From the NCBI GenBank assembly GCA_000818945.1, contig KN805387.1, positions 259,903 through 323,902 on the forward strand: a DNA stretch of 64,000 bases, read 5' to 3'. Below the pieces are notes generated by a model that was not told the DNA's origin, ran no database searches, and was given only the letters and a program-made list of their open reading frames with translations. How positions within the stretch are numbered: position 1 is the stretch's first letter; each line of letters starts with the position of its first letter. Source of the stretch: Schizochytrium sp. CCTCC M209059 (taxonomy: Eukaryota; Sar; Bigyra; Thraustochytrida; Thraustochytriidae). Below, piece after piece: positions 47,213 through 59,248 of the stretch. The position numbers and the translations under genes were made by a program.

Positions 47213-50200
47213 ATGGTAAAAACAAATCAGCTCGTCTGTGCGCCCAAGACACTTCCTCGTCGCGGGAGCTTCAAAATATCGCCAAAATTCCGCCTTCGAA
47301 GATCAACCTCGAGTGCACATACCGGGGAGCGTGCAAATGTAGATCCAAAATCGCCTCAGCAACACGTCTCCCGAAAAAAGTTCTCTTTTCGCCGATCAGG
47401 CACAAGCGCATCCTCCGAAAGCGTTCGCAAGGAAGAGTTTTATGAAGGCGATGCGAGCAGCGATGATGGGTACATGGACTCTCCTCGATCCTCCATGCGC
47501 CAAATTGATACAAGGCCAAACGGTTCCTCGTCATCATCAAGGCCAAATGGGTCTTCACCCTCGTCCAAATTAAATGTCTTGGGAAGCAAACTGAAGCGGA
47601 GTATTAGCAAGCGGTCAAAATCATCACAGAACGAGTCGGAAGGACCTGAGCAACGAGACAATCCCGACGACGATGATGAACAGGAAGAAGAAGACGATGT
47701 AGTAGTAGTAGAAGAAGAAGAGAACATCGACGACGAAAGAAGACGGCATGGTGATATAAAAGACAATAAACCTCCCGCAGGCTCGACAGACGGCGTGCAA
47801 GCCCTCACACAGGCCTCAGAGTCTATTGAAGATGCTGAGAAGCGCGAAGGGGAGCGCGCCGAACAGCGCCGTAGTGCCGAGTCTTCCAAAAGACGCTCGC
47901 TTCGAGACGCCATCGACGAGACGCTCGAGTACGACCAGCTTCCCAGCGAGCTCGCCTTCGAAGAAGAAGTAAGCAATTATGCAGGGGACGGCGCACTCGC
48001 AGTCAACGGAGAAGATGTAAATGATGGATTCGCTCGTCAACGCCGGCGTCCCTCCGATAAACGGTACCTCCGGCGGCGCAGCAGCTGCTACAAGGTTTTT
48101 AATGTTGTCGAGGCCGTCTTCTTGCACGATGATTCCTCGCTCGCGCACTGTGTAACCTCCTTTCTTTCTGTTCGCCAGCACGTGGACCTCGCTCAGGTCT
48201 CCCGCGCGCTGCTCGAAACTGTGCGCGAGGTGCCTCTTCGTCTTGATTACAGCAAACGCGTCGTGGACTTTCAACTTTTGGAAAGTGTGTTTGGTCCACG
48301 TTCTCGCAATACGCGCGCAACGTCATGGCGTGTCGCAGGCCTTTACTCGAGCATCTCTGACTTGCGCACCCTTTTCAACGTCATTGATCCTGGCGATCTC
48401 GAGTTCATTGGTCTTGTCAATCCACGTGTGCGATTACTCGAACCAATGCGCGCATGTACGAAACTTTTGCGCTTCGAGCTTCACGGGTGCGAATCTGCGC
48501 TGAGTCTCGAACCGCTTTTGGACCTGGCTCCAACGCTTCGAGGTCTTTCTCTGCTTGCATGCCGACAGATTGAGGATGTCAGTATCGCGGAGCACCTTCC
48601 AGAGCTACGTATGCTATCAATCTTTAGGTCATCACGGATCAAGAACCTTCCCGAGTTTGCGCCCTCCAGTCAGCTCGAGTTTCTTAGTGCTGGCGAGTGC
48701 GCTGATCTCGCCACCATGGATCCGATTCGCTGTCTCAACCACCTCCGCGTCCTCGATCTATCGCATGTGCGCTCAGTCACGTCGCTTGAGCACCTTCGTA
48801 GCGCCTCGCAACTCCGCGTTCTCATTCTGGATCGCTGCGTCAATCTGACTTCGCTCCAAGGGCTCGAGTGCTGCAATGCACTCGAGGTTCTTCGCTTGAA
48901 CTTTATTTCCGAGCTACCGTCTCTGCGCGGTCTCGAGCATTGTCCAAACCTCACCTCGCTCGAACTCACGGGCCTCCGGAATATTGAAGACCTCTCGCCG
49001 CTTGCAACGTGTGAGAAGCTCGAGGATCTACTGTTGCTCAAGTGCTCCAAAGTAGTGTCCTTGGGGCCTCTCCGGAGTCTTACGCGGTCAATGCGGCGTC
49101 TGATCATCTCGGGGTGCCAGCGTCTACAGGGCGAAGACGATGCTGGTGTAATTGAAGCCTGCACGCGTCTTATTGTCTTTGAATGCGCCACGTGTCATCC
49201 TGGTCTGCTTATTAGTCTTATGAACTGCACGCGTCCCACGATTCTGGCTGCTGCAGAGCGGGAACTTCCTGTTCTGTCACAGTACGACTTTGAGACCGCG
49301 GCTCTTCCCGAGGTCAAGCGCCGCCTCTCTGCGGACGCTCATGCCAACGACATGAGGGCGGCTCTGCGCGTTATTCAAGCGTGTAGTGCCAACAATCTCA
49401 TGCTCTCTGCCATGGTGCGCGAAGATGTCGTCGAAGCGCTCGTTTCTTCTCTCTTTTTGGCGGAAGAATGCGCCGATGTTGACGAAACGTGCTCGGAGCA
49501 ATCGCAGGAAACGGATTGTGGTGGCGACGCCCATCGAGCGGCTGCATCCATGCGGTCACGCGACTACGTTGTTGAGGCTCTGCGCGCCCTCGGCGCCCTT
49601 ATCAAGGACACAGAGTCCTCGAGACGCGTTCTTGGAGTTGCGCAGTCCGTGGAGCACATTGCTGGGCTCATTTTCGTGCCGGAAGATCTCGTCGAGGCCC
49701 GCGAAGAACTCAAGGGCGACCTTCTTGTTCCTTCGGGAACCCTTCTCGATGAGGAAAAGTGTACCGCGGAGGCCGCCCGTGTGCTAGCGCGTGTGCTTCA
49801 GCACACCCCGGCTTCGGGCCGATCGGCCCTATCGTCGCGCATCATCGAGACAAATGCACCGCTCGTTGCCGTTGACATGATGTCAGCTTGCTCCATGGAC
49901 CGCACTCGTCGTCCCCTCATTGTCTTTCTCAACACGCTCCTCGATGCGAACTGCGTTAGTTCGGCGATGCGAGAAAACCTTGCGCATGATCTGCTCGAGG
50001 TCGGTCTCGTCGACGCTCTCCTCGCGACAAGCGAATGTGCTTCCATCGAGACGCAGATGCTCACGGTGGCTCTTCTTGCATCCGTCAGCAAAGCAGGCGA
50101 TGCTGGTGTCGTTTTGATCAAGGCGCTTTGTGAGCGTAGTGGGTCATTTGATCGACTTGTGGCTCTCTTGAACAGATCGGAAGATCGCGAGGTTCTTCGA

Positions 50201-51640
50201 TCAATTGTGCAGGTCTTGCTGCAGACGCCAGCCGAGTGTACACGCACGGTCGCTCAGACGCCCAAGCTGCTCACGAGCCTTATGGCTTGCATGCAGCGCG
50301 AGCTGCATTACGAGGATCATGCTCAGTTTTCTTCGCAGAGCGAAGCGTCGCTCCTTCTACTCACAATCCAGTTCCTGGGCGTCCTCGCGCGGCAGCATGA
50401 GAGCGCATGCGTTATGATCGCAGAGAAAGCGAGCTCGAGTGCGGGCGTGCGGTCTGCTCGTTCTCGCGCAGCCCCGCCATCGCGCTGCAGCCTTCCGAGC
50501 TGCCAGATTGTGAGAGAGCTCCATGGCGTCATCCTGAATGGCCCTTATGTGACTCGCATTGCATGTGCCCGGGTTCTCGTGGACCTTGCGCGTGCTTCGC
50601 AACGTTTCAAAGTCGTTCTCGTGGATTCTTTCAAGCACAGCAAGGGGCTCAAGGACTTCTTTATGCTCGCTGCGCAAGGCGCTTCGTCGACTTCGGATGT
50701 CATGGCTGGTCTCGATCTCCTGCTCATATTGCTGGAGGAGCCAGGCGTCGCTGATCTGGGTGCGAGGTTTAGCACCGTTCAAGCAAGTGGTTTCACTCAA
50801 GGTCTCGTACGCCTCGCGCTGATGGCACGCACGCAAGACCATGTCGAAGTTGTTGCGCGCGCGCTGGCCTTGATGCTCGCGTCAAGATCACAGCGTCTGA
50901 TCCATGATGGGGTGGTTGTCTCTTTGGTTGGCAAGGTGCAGACGATGAACATTCACATTCAAACTCACATGCCCCGGTTGCTATCGCGCAGTCGACGGCG
51001 CTCTTCTCCAAGTCGCATGAACGCCTCGGCAAGGAACAGAGGTACTGAGCGAGCTGCTGCTCTCCGCATGCTGGTGGCGCTCATCGACCTCGGAAGGGCC
51101 GAGGACGTGGTCAAAACACTCGGCAACTTGCGGGTGTTCGACCATCTGGCGGCGAGTCTGGTCGACGATGACCATGCTTGCCGTGAGCTCGCTGTTCGGC
51201 TGCTCGAAGTGACAATGCAAATCTGCGATGATCAGAGCGACGGCGCGCGCGGGCAAAAGCAATCGGCGTCAATCCAGAAGCTCTTTCTCCAGAGCATTGT
51301 TCGGAATCCGCTTTTGCCTCGCTTCCCTTCTTTGGTTCTGCAGGCCTTAATTGAACTTCTTGCTTCGGGAAGCTCCACGGCTAGAGTCTCGAGTGCTCGC
51401 GTGCTGGCCATGGCTATTTCCCGCTGTGAAGATGTATGCCACGCATTGCTCGGCACCCAGGAATACCTCTCCTTTGAACAGCAGGAGGCGCATCGAAGGA
51501 GCCGAGGAAGTGCAGGAAGCCGTGCGAGTTTGACCCTGAGCGGGCTGCGCTCCCTGCATAATGCAGGACCCGAGAGTCCGCAAGATGGAAGCGGCAAGGA
51601 AAGCGACGACGAGGGTCTACTTTCGTGCGATGGTAGTACT

Positions 51641-51675
<35 letters not shown>

Positions 51676-53704
51676 CGACATCGCCGATCCGAGAAACTAT
51701 TCTTCGGATATGCACGCATCATTGACTTCGCACAGCAGAGCGGAGAGAATGATGTCAACCGAGTTCGTGGACGAGCACCACGCGCTCCCACCTCCTCCCC
51801 CTCTGGCGCGACGTTCCTCTCGATGGAGCAGCGACTTTACCTTGGGTGGACCAGAGATGAGCTTTCTCAGGCTTCATGTTGCTGGCGCTCAAAGGCAGAG
51901 ATCACGTAAACAACAAGACCACAGGCGCGAGGTGGAGGACGAGGCGGAGGACGAAGAACAGCATTGCGGCAGCGACGGCACGGAGGCCCGCGAGGAGGAT
52001 ACGGAACAAGGCATGGGTGCCGTTGGGCATCGGGACCGGAAGGGGAGCATGTGCGCTGATGCGCGGCCTGCTCCTCTTGTCACAACAGACAACGTGGCCC
52101 TCGATGAAGACGGGGGAAATTTATTCCTCGCACTTCGGGTGCTCCTTATGGAGCCGTGCCTTCCTAGTAGACGGTCCGTCTCGATGGCAAAGGATGGCCT
52201 TGCGGAGGTTAGTGAGGTTAGCGTTGCAGGTGGTTTGACCGATTCATGGGAGCACACCGTCGAAGACATGGGGCGGGGAACTACCTGGAGTTCTCTCTCT
52301 GCATGCGAAGCTGCGCCGCAGCCCCTTGCCGAGGAAGTCGAAGCTGGTTGTGAGCTTGTCGAGGCGCTCATCAAGGTTGACGCTTCGCGAGTCCGTACTT
52401 TAGTGCTTCAGCCCGTCGTGGACGCGCTTTGCAAACCTGATGAGGGAGCAGACCAATCCCGTGCAGTTGAGGTACTGCTAGGTCTGAGTTCCAAGGATAC
52501 GTGTGAGCCCCTGGTGGCTGCTCTCGTCGAACTCGAGGCCTTTTCGGCGTTGGCCATCTATCTTTGCTCATCTACGATTGCTGCAGACACACGATTTCGA
52601 GGTTATAAGGCGCTCGCTGCCTTTGTCCACGGACGAAGTGACCGGCTGCTTGTGCTGGACGAGCACGCGCCCTTGCTCAAGAGTATTGTGGATAAGGTAC
52701 TGGTGGGCAATGTTGATCTCTACGCATCATTCGTGGATTTGCTTGGGTCTCTGCGAAATCCGGACGAAGCTGACTTTATTGAACTTTGCGCAAGGTTTGC
52801 CGAAGCCGGGCTAGCAGATGGACTCAAACGGTGGCAGACGCGTCTGGCTGAAGGGGGCGCCTCGCGAGCCCGTAGTCGCGCCGAGGTGGATCTGGGCCGT
52901 GTTCTACTCGTCCCAGCTTTGCACGGTGCGACTGCCGTGCTGGATGCCGACTCTATCGCCGATCTAGAAGACTTGGTGTCAGGTCTCTTTGCTTCGGATG
53001 AGCGCCTCGAGTTGCGAATCGCATACGGTCGTCTTCTGGAAACTCTTGACCCCGGATTTCTTGACGATGCGTCGGAGGTCTTTGGCGGTACCGTTGCGCA
53101 GGGCCAAACCTTCAAGGATCTCTCGATGCAGGAGCGCTTGTATGAGGCCGAACAACTCCGGTCGTACCCTGTGGTGTTCCAGAGAGTTCGCGGATTTCCG
53201 GTCGACTTTTCGCATGACGAGATTTTCTCTATCCGTGTGCAAGAGTGGACAACATTTGCAATTCAGTCGCCCATTCGGCGAAATCATACGTACTTGACGC
53301 TCAGCCACCGTCGCGTTTACTACGAGGTGGAGCTCCTCGATGAGTTTGATCCGGAAACCCTTGTTGGCTGGGTATCGAACATTTTCCAAAGCGGAGTCAT
53401 CCTCGGGTATACAGCTGGAGGTGTGAGCGAAGATCCGGAGAGCTGGGGTCTTCAACTCGGCGATTTCTTTAGCTCCAAGGACGTGCTTGGCGTTGCGGCC
53501 GACCTGGACGCGCAGATGCTTTTCTTTACCCGAAACGGCAAAATATTCGAACACACAATCAAATTACCCGGTGGTATTGACGCTGTCTTTCCTGCCGTGA
53601 CAACGAGTGGTCTGCACGCATTTTTCAATTTCGGATCTCGCCCGTTCCGCTTTTCGGCACCGTCTCGCGGTTACCGTTCCGTTTTCCGTTCTGTCAATGT
53701 CTAA
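47213..53704 (+). CDS. Giant LRR / helical-repeat / SPRY protein
   Basis: The ATG at 47213 is the first in frame, giving 2163 residues in one exon. Residues 1-250 are charged and Ser/Asp/Glu-rich. An F-box-like helical stretch may lie at about 295-340 (VTSFLSVRQHVDLAQVSRAL), consistent with the LRRs that follow, but this is weak. About ten leucine-rich repeats run at about 400-645 (units such as LRVLDLSHVRSVTSLEHLRSASQ). A long helical region (about 690-1430) shows armadillo/HEAT-like Leu-rich helices. A poly-Asp run lies near 1480, then an acidic linker and more helices. The C-terminus (about 1985-2155) is a SPRY domain (YYEVELL, GWVSNIFQSGVILGYTAGG, SWGLQLGDFFSS, GVAADLDAQMLFFTRNG, FPAVTTSGLHAFFNFG). 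SPRY and LRR domains bind proteins; a ubiquitin-ligase adaptor or scaffold role is inference. Confidence 0.88.
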
Positions 53705-53901
53705 AGCGTGACAAGGCTTATTTTATTCCCTTTGCTAGGCTTAGCTATGGTACCCATTTGTTTTATCCTAAGCTTTTTGTTACCTTTTTATGTTGTATCA
53801 GGATTCGTGACGAAGCTCTTCATCTCCAAAAAAACATATGCTGAAGCGAATTGCTGTTGCAGACAAAGGAGTCTCTTGTTCGTTCAGTCGACAAGACGCT
53901 T
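53705..53901. other. Convergent 3' intergenic region
   Basis: AT-rich DNA of 197 bp lies between the stops of the LRR-SPRY gene and the phosphatase-asparaginase gene. Probably both 3' UTRs; no element was recognised. Confidence 0.6.
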
Positions 53902-55449
53902 TCAACGAAGCGTTTTGACAAAATGCGCAGTCTGTGGGTCGCGCTCGATGCACCCCGTGCCATCATCAGTTACAGAAAGAACTTCGCCGTTCATTGCAAT
54001 GTAGACGCCTGGCTTTGTCAAGCTCCGTACGGCTCCGATTGCCGTTCCGATGTTGAACAAAGCGTCAGAGTTACGAAACTTATACGGGCGAAGTGCACCT
54101 GTGAGCACGATATAGACGTCATCAAGACCGAGAGATGCGAGCTCATCGCGCAAGAACTCGGCCGTCTCGATGAGCGTATCCGTGCCATGCGTCACAATCA
54201 CCTTTTTTGCCTCAACACGCTGGATTTCATTGGCAATAGCGAGACGATCCCCTTGCGAGATATCCTGACTGTCCTTGCGGCACACGCTCGCAATTGCATA
54301 CGAAAAAGCGGCAAGCGCATGGATCTCGCGCAAATCGCGTAAAATATTATGAATCGCTGGCTCACCGATCTCGAATGCGTAGCCACCCGACAGTCGAGGA
54401 TAGTCGTTGTCAATGGTGCCACCCGTGGTGACAAAGAGCACGCCTGGGTGGTTTTCGGCGTCTTCGAGTCCTGATCGTGATGCAAAGCTCCCTTGCGTTG
54501 TGTGCGTGAACGCGCTTCTCGCGCTTGCCAACGCTACAGTTCGAGGCGTGCCCCAGGCGCCATCTGACACAGATGGGCGCGGTGTTCTAAAATTTTCACT
54601 CCAAACGCTGCTACTGCTGCTAGTGCCGAGGCCATCATAGGTTTGCGAACGAGATGGTGGTTTCAGCATGCCGCTTGCGCGACGTGCGGCAGTGCTCTCT
54701 AGTTCCGGAGACACAAGATTCATAACGTCGACCAAAGCAGGAAGACGGACGCAATGTTGCGACTTGGCAAACTCGCGCACTTCTTGCACAGCATCGCTGA
54801 GCCCGATAAAGTATCGGTGGTGCACCCATAGAGCGCAGACCGCGGCCGTGCGGACTTGCCCTGATGCGCAACAGATGAGGATATTCTCGCCTGCGCGATC
54901 GGCCTCAGTCAGTGCCGTCAGGATCTCAGCGCACGCCTTTTTCTGCTGCAACGAAGGCACATGGTCCACACGCTTCACGCGCTGGTCATCGCGCAATTCG
55001 TCAAGCAGAGAGACGCCCTCACCAACAAAACGTGCAAGTTCGCCATCCGAAAGGAGTACCAGGAAGCGCTCAATCTTGCTTTTGCCATTGACTACATCAT
55101 CGATCCACTCGCGCACGCTCTTTGCGGAGACGCCTTCGATCCACGATGACCTGGGTCTCCGCTCAGGCTGGCCAGCGTCCTTTCCCTTTGCCACCAACGA
55201 GTCCACGTCGTCGTCCTCTAGCTCGGTGTTCTGGATGGCCGTTGTGGTCGTAGTAGTCCGAGGCAAGTTGCGACTCGGACGCGAAGGTCCTGACGCAGGG
55301 CGCGGGCCTCCCGGAGCTGCAGCGGCCCAGACGCGGTCGTCGCGTCCGCTGGCGGGCGCAAGGTTGGACGCGGCTGCTACAGCAACGTCTGCATCGTCGC
55401 GAGAGGTCGTGTCTCTCGCGCCCGCGTCGTCGCCCCGCCAGACCTCCAT
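53902..55449 (-). CDS. Fusion of a Cys-based (dual-specificity-like) phosphatase and a small L-asparaginase domain
   Basis: The ATG at 55449 gives 515 residues. After a disordered, Thr/Ala/Arg-rich start, residues about 105-250 look like a dual-specificity or tyrosine phosphatase: SDGELARF, VKRVDHVPS and the P-loop CASGQVR (C194-x5-R200). A Ser/Pro linker follows. Residues 337-515 form a type-I-like L-asparaginase N-domain with TTGGTID (T345), IGEPAIHNIL, VTHGTDTLIETAEFL (T423, D424), VLTGALRP...F.NSDALFNIGTAIGAV and GVYIAMNG. This equals the short, single-domain asparaginase family (about 160-175 residues), which lacks the usual C-terminal domain. Both active-site signatures look intact. Asparaginases hydrolyse asparagine to aspartate and ammonia. 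The combination in one protein is unusual and has no introns separating the parts. Confidence 0.9.
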   Translation of the reverse strand: MEVWRGDDAGARDTTSRDDADVAVAAASNLAPASGRDDRVWAAAAPGGPRPASGPSRPSRNLPRTTTTTTAIQNTELEDDDVDSLVAKGKDAGQPERRPRSSWIEGVSAKSVREWIDDVVNGKSKIERFLVLLSDGELARFVGEGVSLLDELRDDQRVKRVDHVPSLQQKKACAEILTALTEADRAGENILICCASGQVRTAAVCALWVHHRYFIGLSDAVQEVREFAKSQHCVRLPALVDVMNLVSPELESTAARRASGMLKPPSRSQTYDGLGTSSSSSVWSENFRTPRPSVSDGAWGTPRTVALASARSAFTHTTQGSFASRSGLEDAENHPGVLFVTTGGTIDNDYPRLSGGYAFEIGEPAIHNILRDLREIHALAAFSYAIASVCRKDSQDISQGDRLAIANEIQRVEAKKVIVTHGTDTLIETAEFLRDELASLGLDDVYIVLTGALRPYKFRNSDALFNIGTAIGAVRSLTKPGVYIAMNGEVLSVTDDGTGCIERDPQTAHFVKTLR

Positions 55450-56207
55450 TTACAATCTGGGACTGTCTGTCGGGTGGTCCATTGTAGAGGCTCCTTTCCG
55501 GGTCCTTCTATACCATGGTATATACAATGGTTGCAATGAATTGCTTCGCTGCAGATGAAAGATGGTGAGCAGGCGGGCCTGCTGGCCCATTGCTGTCGAA
55601 ATTACGAGGCATCGTTGTTCGATTTGGACTTCCCGATGAGCTACGTAGTTTGAGCTTCGTTGTTGAAATTTACTGTAAGAGTGAGGAGAATGCGTAGAAG
55701 CTAGGCCTGCCTTGGCCCAAGGTCAAGATCGCGATCTCAACGACGACAACGGTTTCGCGAATGACCAAGCTCACGTATTGTATCGCAAAGAGCGATGCTT
55801 TCGAGGCTGCCCTTGGATTCAGGTATATAAAGCTGCGCAGATGTTGATCTTTCGGGATGGAACTCTTTTAACAGCAAAAGATGCATGCACGACCCTGATA
55901 TCCCGCTGCCTCCTGACTTCTTCCCTCGGCATTCGGCCGGCCAAAAGTGAGAGAGAGAGAGAGAGCATTGACCGTCCGTCTTGAGCTTGCCAATTTTCTG
56001 TGCACGTGGTATACACTCGGCTGCGACGGCCTCGCCGAGCTAGCTGGGCATAGGAGAAGATTCGAGAGATAGCATAGGCTTAGCTAGGCCTAGGCCTAGA
56101 TGAATGTTACTGTCAGCTACCATGGCTACAGAAAAACATGTGCGGCCGCAGACCTCGATCAATCAATCAATCGATCAATCAATCAATCAATCAATCATCG
56201 CGCCGCG
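55450..56207. promoter_or_regulatory. Divergent region between phosphatase-asparaginase and SPX-MFS genes
   Basis: This 758-bp stretch lies between start codons. It contains a TATA-like TATATAAAG at about 55823 on the plus strand, a GA run at about 55949-55966, CTAGGC blocks at about 56075-56100 and an AATC run next to the SPX-MFS start. No gene was recognised. Confidence 0.5.
56158..56197. repeat. AATC tetranucleotide microsatellite next to a start codon
   Basis: About nine AATC units, one with a base change (CGATC), end about 11 bp before the SPX-MFS ATG, so within its 5' UTR. Confidence 0.92.
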
Positions 56208-56251
56208 ATGAAGTTCGGGAAGCACTTTGAGCGCGAGCTGGTACGTCGCGG

Positions 56252-56287
<36 letters not shown>

Positions 56288-59248
56288 CAAACGCTCGGAC
56301 AGGCGGAGGCGCAGTCGAGCTCGGTCCGTTTCAGGCGCGTCCTCGTTGAGGCGTCCAACTGGATGCCAGCCGAGCGGGTGCTGGAGACGTTGAGACTCAG
56401 TTGTGACTCGAGCGAGGAGACCCCAGGATGTAGATTTCCGTAGCGTATGCGAGTGCCTGGATGCATGTGTGCAAGCGAAGGCGTAGAGCGCTCTTCTTGC
56501 TTCGGCCCTGTTGGACTGAAAAGTTAAGATTAATGCGGCTCCTCGACCAAGAGTGATCGGTGAGATCGACTGACGTGACTTTTTCCCATTAATTTGCAGG
56601 TACCGCAATGGCGACAACATTACATCCAGTACAATGATCTCAAACATTGGATCAAGAAAGCGGAAAGCTCCGGCGACGCAGACACCAAGGACTTCAATCA
56701 AGAGGTCGAGGAGCAAGTTAACCACGTCATGCGATTTTACAAGGAGCAGCGAGCGGTTCTGCAATACGATCTTGAAGCCGCCGAGCGACAGCGTGCCCTC
56801 CTCGCCCAAAGTCGAGAGCCTCGACGAGCTCAGCGTGCTCACCGCGAGTCTCTCCTTCTTGAATACCACCGCTTGGGCGAACAGTTGCTGCAAATCTTCC
56901 ACTATTTGGAACTCAATTCGACAGCACTGCGCAAAATTACCAAGAAGTTCGACAAGCGCATCAATGTCGCGAGCGCCAATCTTCTCAACAAAGTAGAAAC
57001 TGAGCAGGACTCTCCACTGGCTGAAAATCTGAAGCGCATGAAAGACTTTTCGTTGCTACAGCCCTTTGTGAGCAAGATCCGCGAAGGCATCACAGATGTT
57101 CAGTCAGCTCTGCGAGCCACCATGGCGAAAGACAAACACGCAACGCCACACGGCCACGCGCCTTCGAACGCGCAGTTTGGTTCCGCATGGTCCGAGATTC
57201 CAGCGGTCCGCTTCAAGCAATACAAGAGGCACGGTCATGCCATTTTACAGGATCTCTCTGCCCTGCGTGAAAAGCTGCAGGAGTCGACGTCGTTCCTCGA
57301 CTTCTTGTCCTCGCAAGCGGCAATTCCTTTCCACCGTCACATTATGCGCAGTCAAAGCGCTATCTCGCGCGCCAAACGTCATCAGATTGCCCCACTTCTG
57401 GGAGAAGCTACCGGGGATACATCCAGCCTGTCGCTGCAAATCGACGGAAAACCGGGTGAGCAAGGCGGCGTTGTCGCTGCCCCTCCCCACAAGCCCGACA
57501 CGATCGAGGCCAAGGGCAGCTACAGCGACGCAGCCCTCACGGACTCTGAGGATGAGGAGGAGGAGGATGACTTTCTCTCCGAATACATCAATTTGGCATC
57601 GACTTTCTTTTATCTAGCCAACTACAATGTTTGTCTGCCGACGTCCGGCGAGTATGCGGCGCACATGGGGCTTGATGCGTCCATGTCGGGAGTCATCGTG
57701 GCCATGACGCCCGTGGCTGCCATGTTGTCCGCCATTGCGTACAGTTACTGGTCGAACTACAGCTTCAAGGCGCCGCTCCTATGCAGCACGTTGCTGCTTA
57801 TTTGTGGCAACCTTTTGTATGGACTGGCTTGGGATGCCGACGTTACCGTGATGATTCTTCTCGGGCGCTTTGTGACGGGCCTTGGCGGCGCACGCGCAGT
57901 GAATCGAAGGTACATCGCCGACAGTATCAGTATGGAGCATCGCACGCGCGCATCTGCCGCCTTTGTAGCAGCTGGTGCCCTAGGCATGGCCTCTGGTCCA
58001 TTTTTGGCAAGCATTTTCAGCGGGATGGATCTTGTCGTACTTGGTCTCACCATGAACGAAATGACAGCCCCGTCATTTTTTATGGTGGCGATCTGGACTC
58101 TTTACGGGTGCCTCGTAATCTTTTTCTTCAAGGAGCCGCGCCGAGAGACAGGCAAGTCAAAGAGCCGCCCGAGCACGCCACAGAGCTCAGTCGCGGGGGA
58201 TAGTTCCGCCTACGATGAGTTTCTCGATGACGATGACGACGATGACTCCTTGCTGGACGTGATGGAAGCGAATGCTCTCCATGCACAGGAGTCGTCCTTT
58301 CATGGCGCGACCTTTTCTTCAACCACGTCATCCATGGATGATCCTTGGGGGCGAACTCGCAAAGGTCTGTTCAACCAATCTTCAGAGGACGAGGCCTTCA
58401 ACGATGGCATTGACATTGTGCTCGACGCACCGCCGATTACGCCACCCGCAGACGGTGAACCGGTTGATGATGATGAGGATGCGGCGCTCCTGGAGGATGC
58501 TGGAGCTTCGTCCCCACTTACTCGAGATCGGGCCCACGATCACCAGTCCCGAGGAAGCTACGGTTCGTTCGTGAATGGAAACAGTGTGACACTCTCGCAG
58601 CAACAGCTTCGAGGCCCCGTCGAGTACAAACCGCTTCTCTCAAAGGAACATCTGCGTGCGCGCCGGCGCAAGTTGCGCACCCGCCTCACCATCCTTTGCC
58701 TTTGGATCATTTTTTGGGTCAAGCTCGTTCAAGAAGCTCTGCTTACAGCGTTACCGCTCACGCTTCCATACTTTTTGTCCTGGGGACCCGGGCGAGTGGG
58801 CATCCTCATGGCTTGTCTCGGGCTGTCTGTGGTACCTTTCAACGTCGTCGTGGTTCAGTTGTCTGGCCGCTTTGACTTGAGCGACAGCTTCTGGGTTCGC
58901 GGCCTTCAGATACCTCTCATCGTGGGTGCAAGTCTGCTTGCGTGGGACGCGGCCCGTGATGAAGCCCTTCTCTTCGTTGGCTTCTTTATTGTGTTCATTT
59001 CGAGTCAGGTCATGGAGGCCGTGGTCATGGCGTTATTCAGCAAGGTGATTGACGCAAAGCTTGCGGCTGGTACGTTCAACAGCGGACTTCTCGCGACTGA
59101 ATCAGGCACATTGGGGCGCGCGGTTGGCAATGCAATCATCACCTTGCTTCACAATGGTACGCCCTTAGGGTTGCATCGAAACCTGTATGGACTCGACTCA
59201 ATCGTCACGATCCCAACTTTGCTCGTGTCTCTCTGGCTTTGCAAGTAG
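56208..59248 (+). CDS. SPX-MFS phosphate transporter, two exons
   Basis: Exons 56208-56240 and 56600-59248 give 893 residues. Exon 1 encodes only MKFGKHFEREL; exon 2 continues VPQWRQHYIQYNDLKHWIKK, so the splice rebuilds the conserved SPX start exactly. The SPX domain (about 1-270) keeps the Lys-rich inositol-pyrophosphate surface (LRKITKKFDKRI). An acidic linker leads to an MFS transporter: six TM segments from about residue 340, with the GRFVTGLGGARAVNRRYIAD signature, a long acidic, Ser/Asp-rich central loop (about 530-690), then six more TM segments. SPX-MFS proteins (plant PHT5/VPT type) move phosphate into vacuoles, gated by inositol pyrophosphates sensed by SPX. Vacuolar location here is family-based inference. 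Confidence 0.95.
56241..56599 (+). other. Intron of the SPX-MFS gene
   Basis: The donor is GTACGT at 56241 and the acceptor TTTGCAG ends at 56599. Length is 359 bp, phase 0. A GGCA tetranucleotide run (about nine units, 56251-56288) begins ten bases after the donor. Support comes from exact reconstruction of the SPX N-terminus. Confidence 0.93.
56251..56288. repeat. GGCA tetranucleotide microsatellite in intron
   Basis: About nine units lie immediately downstream of the SPX-MFS splice donor. The same motif follows GTACGT at about 62375-62392. Confidence 0.92.
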
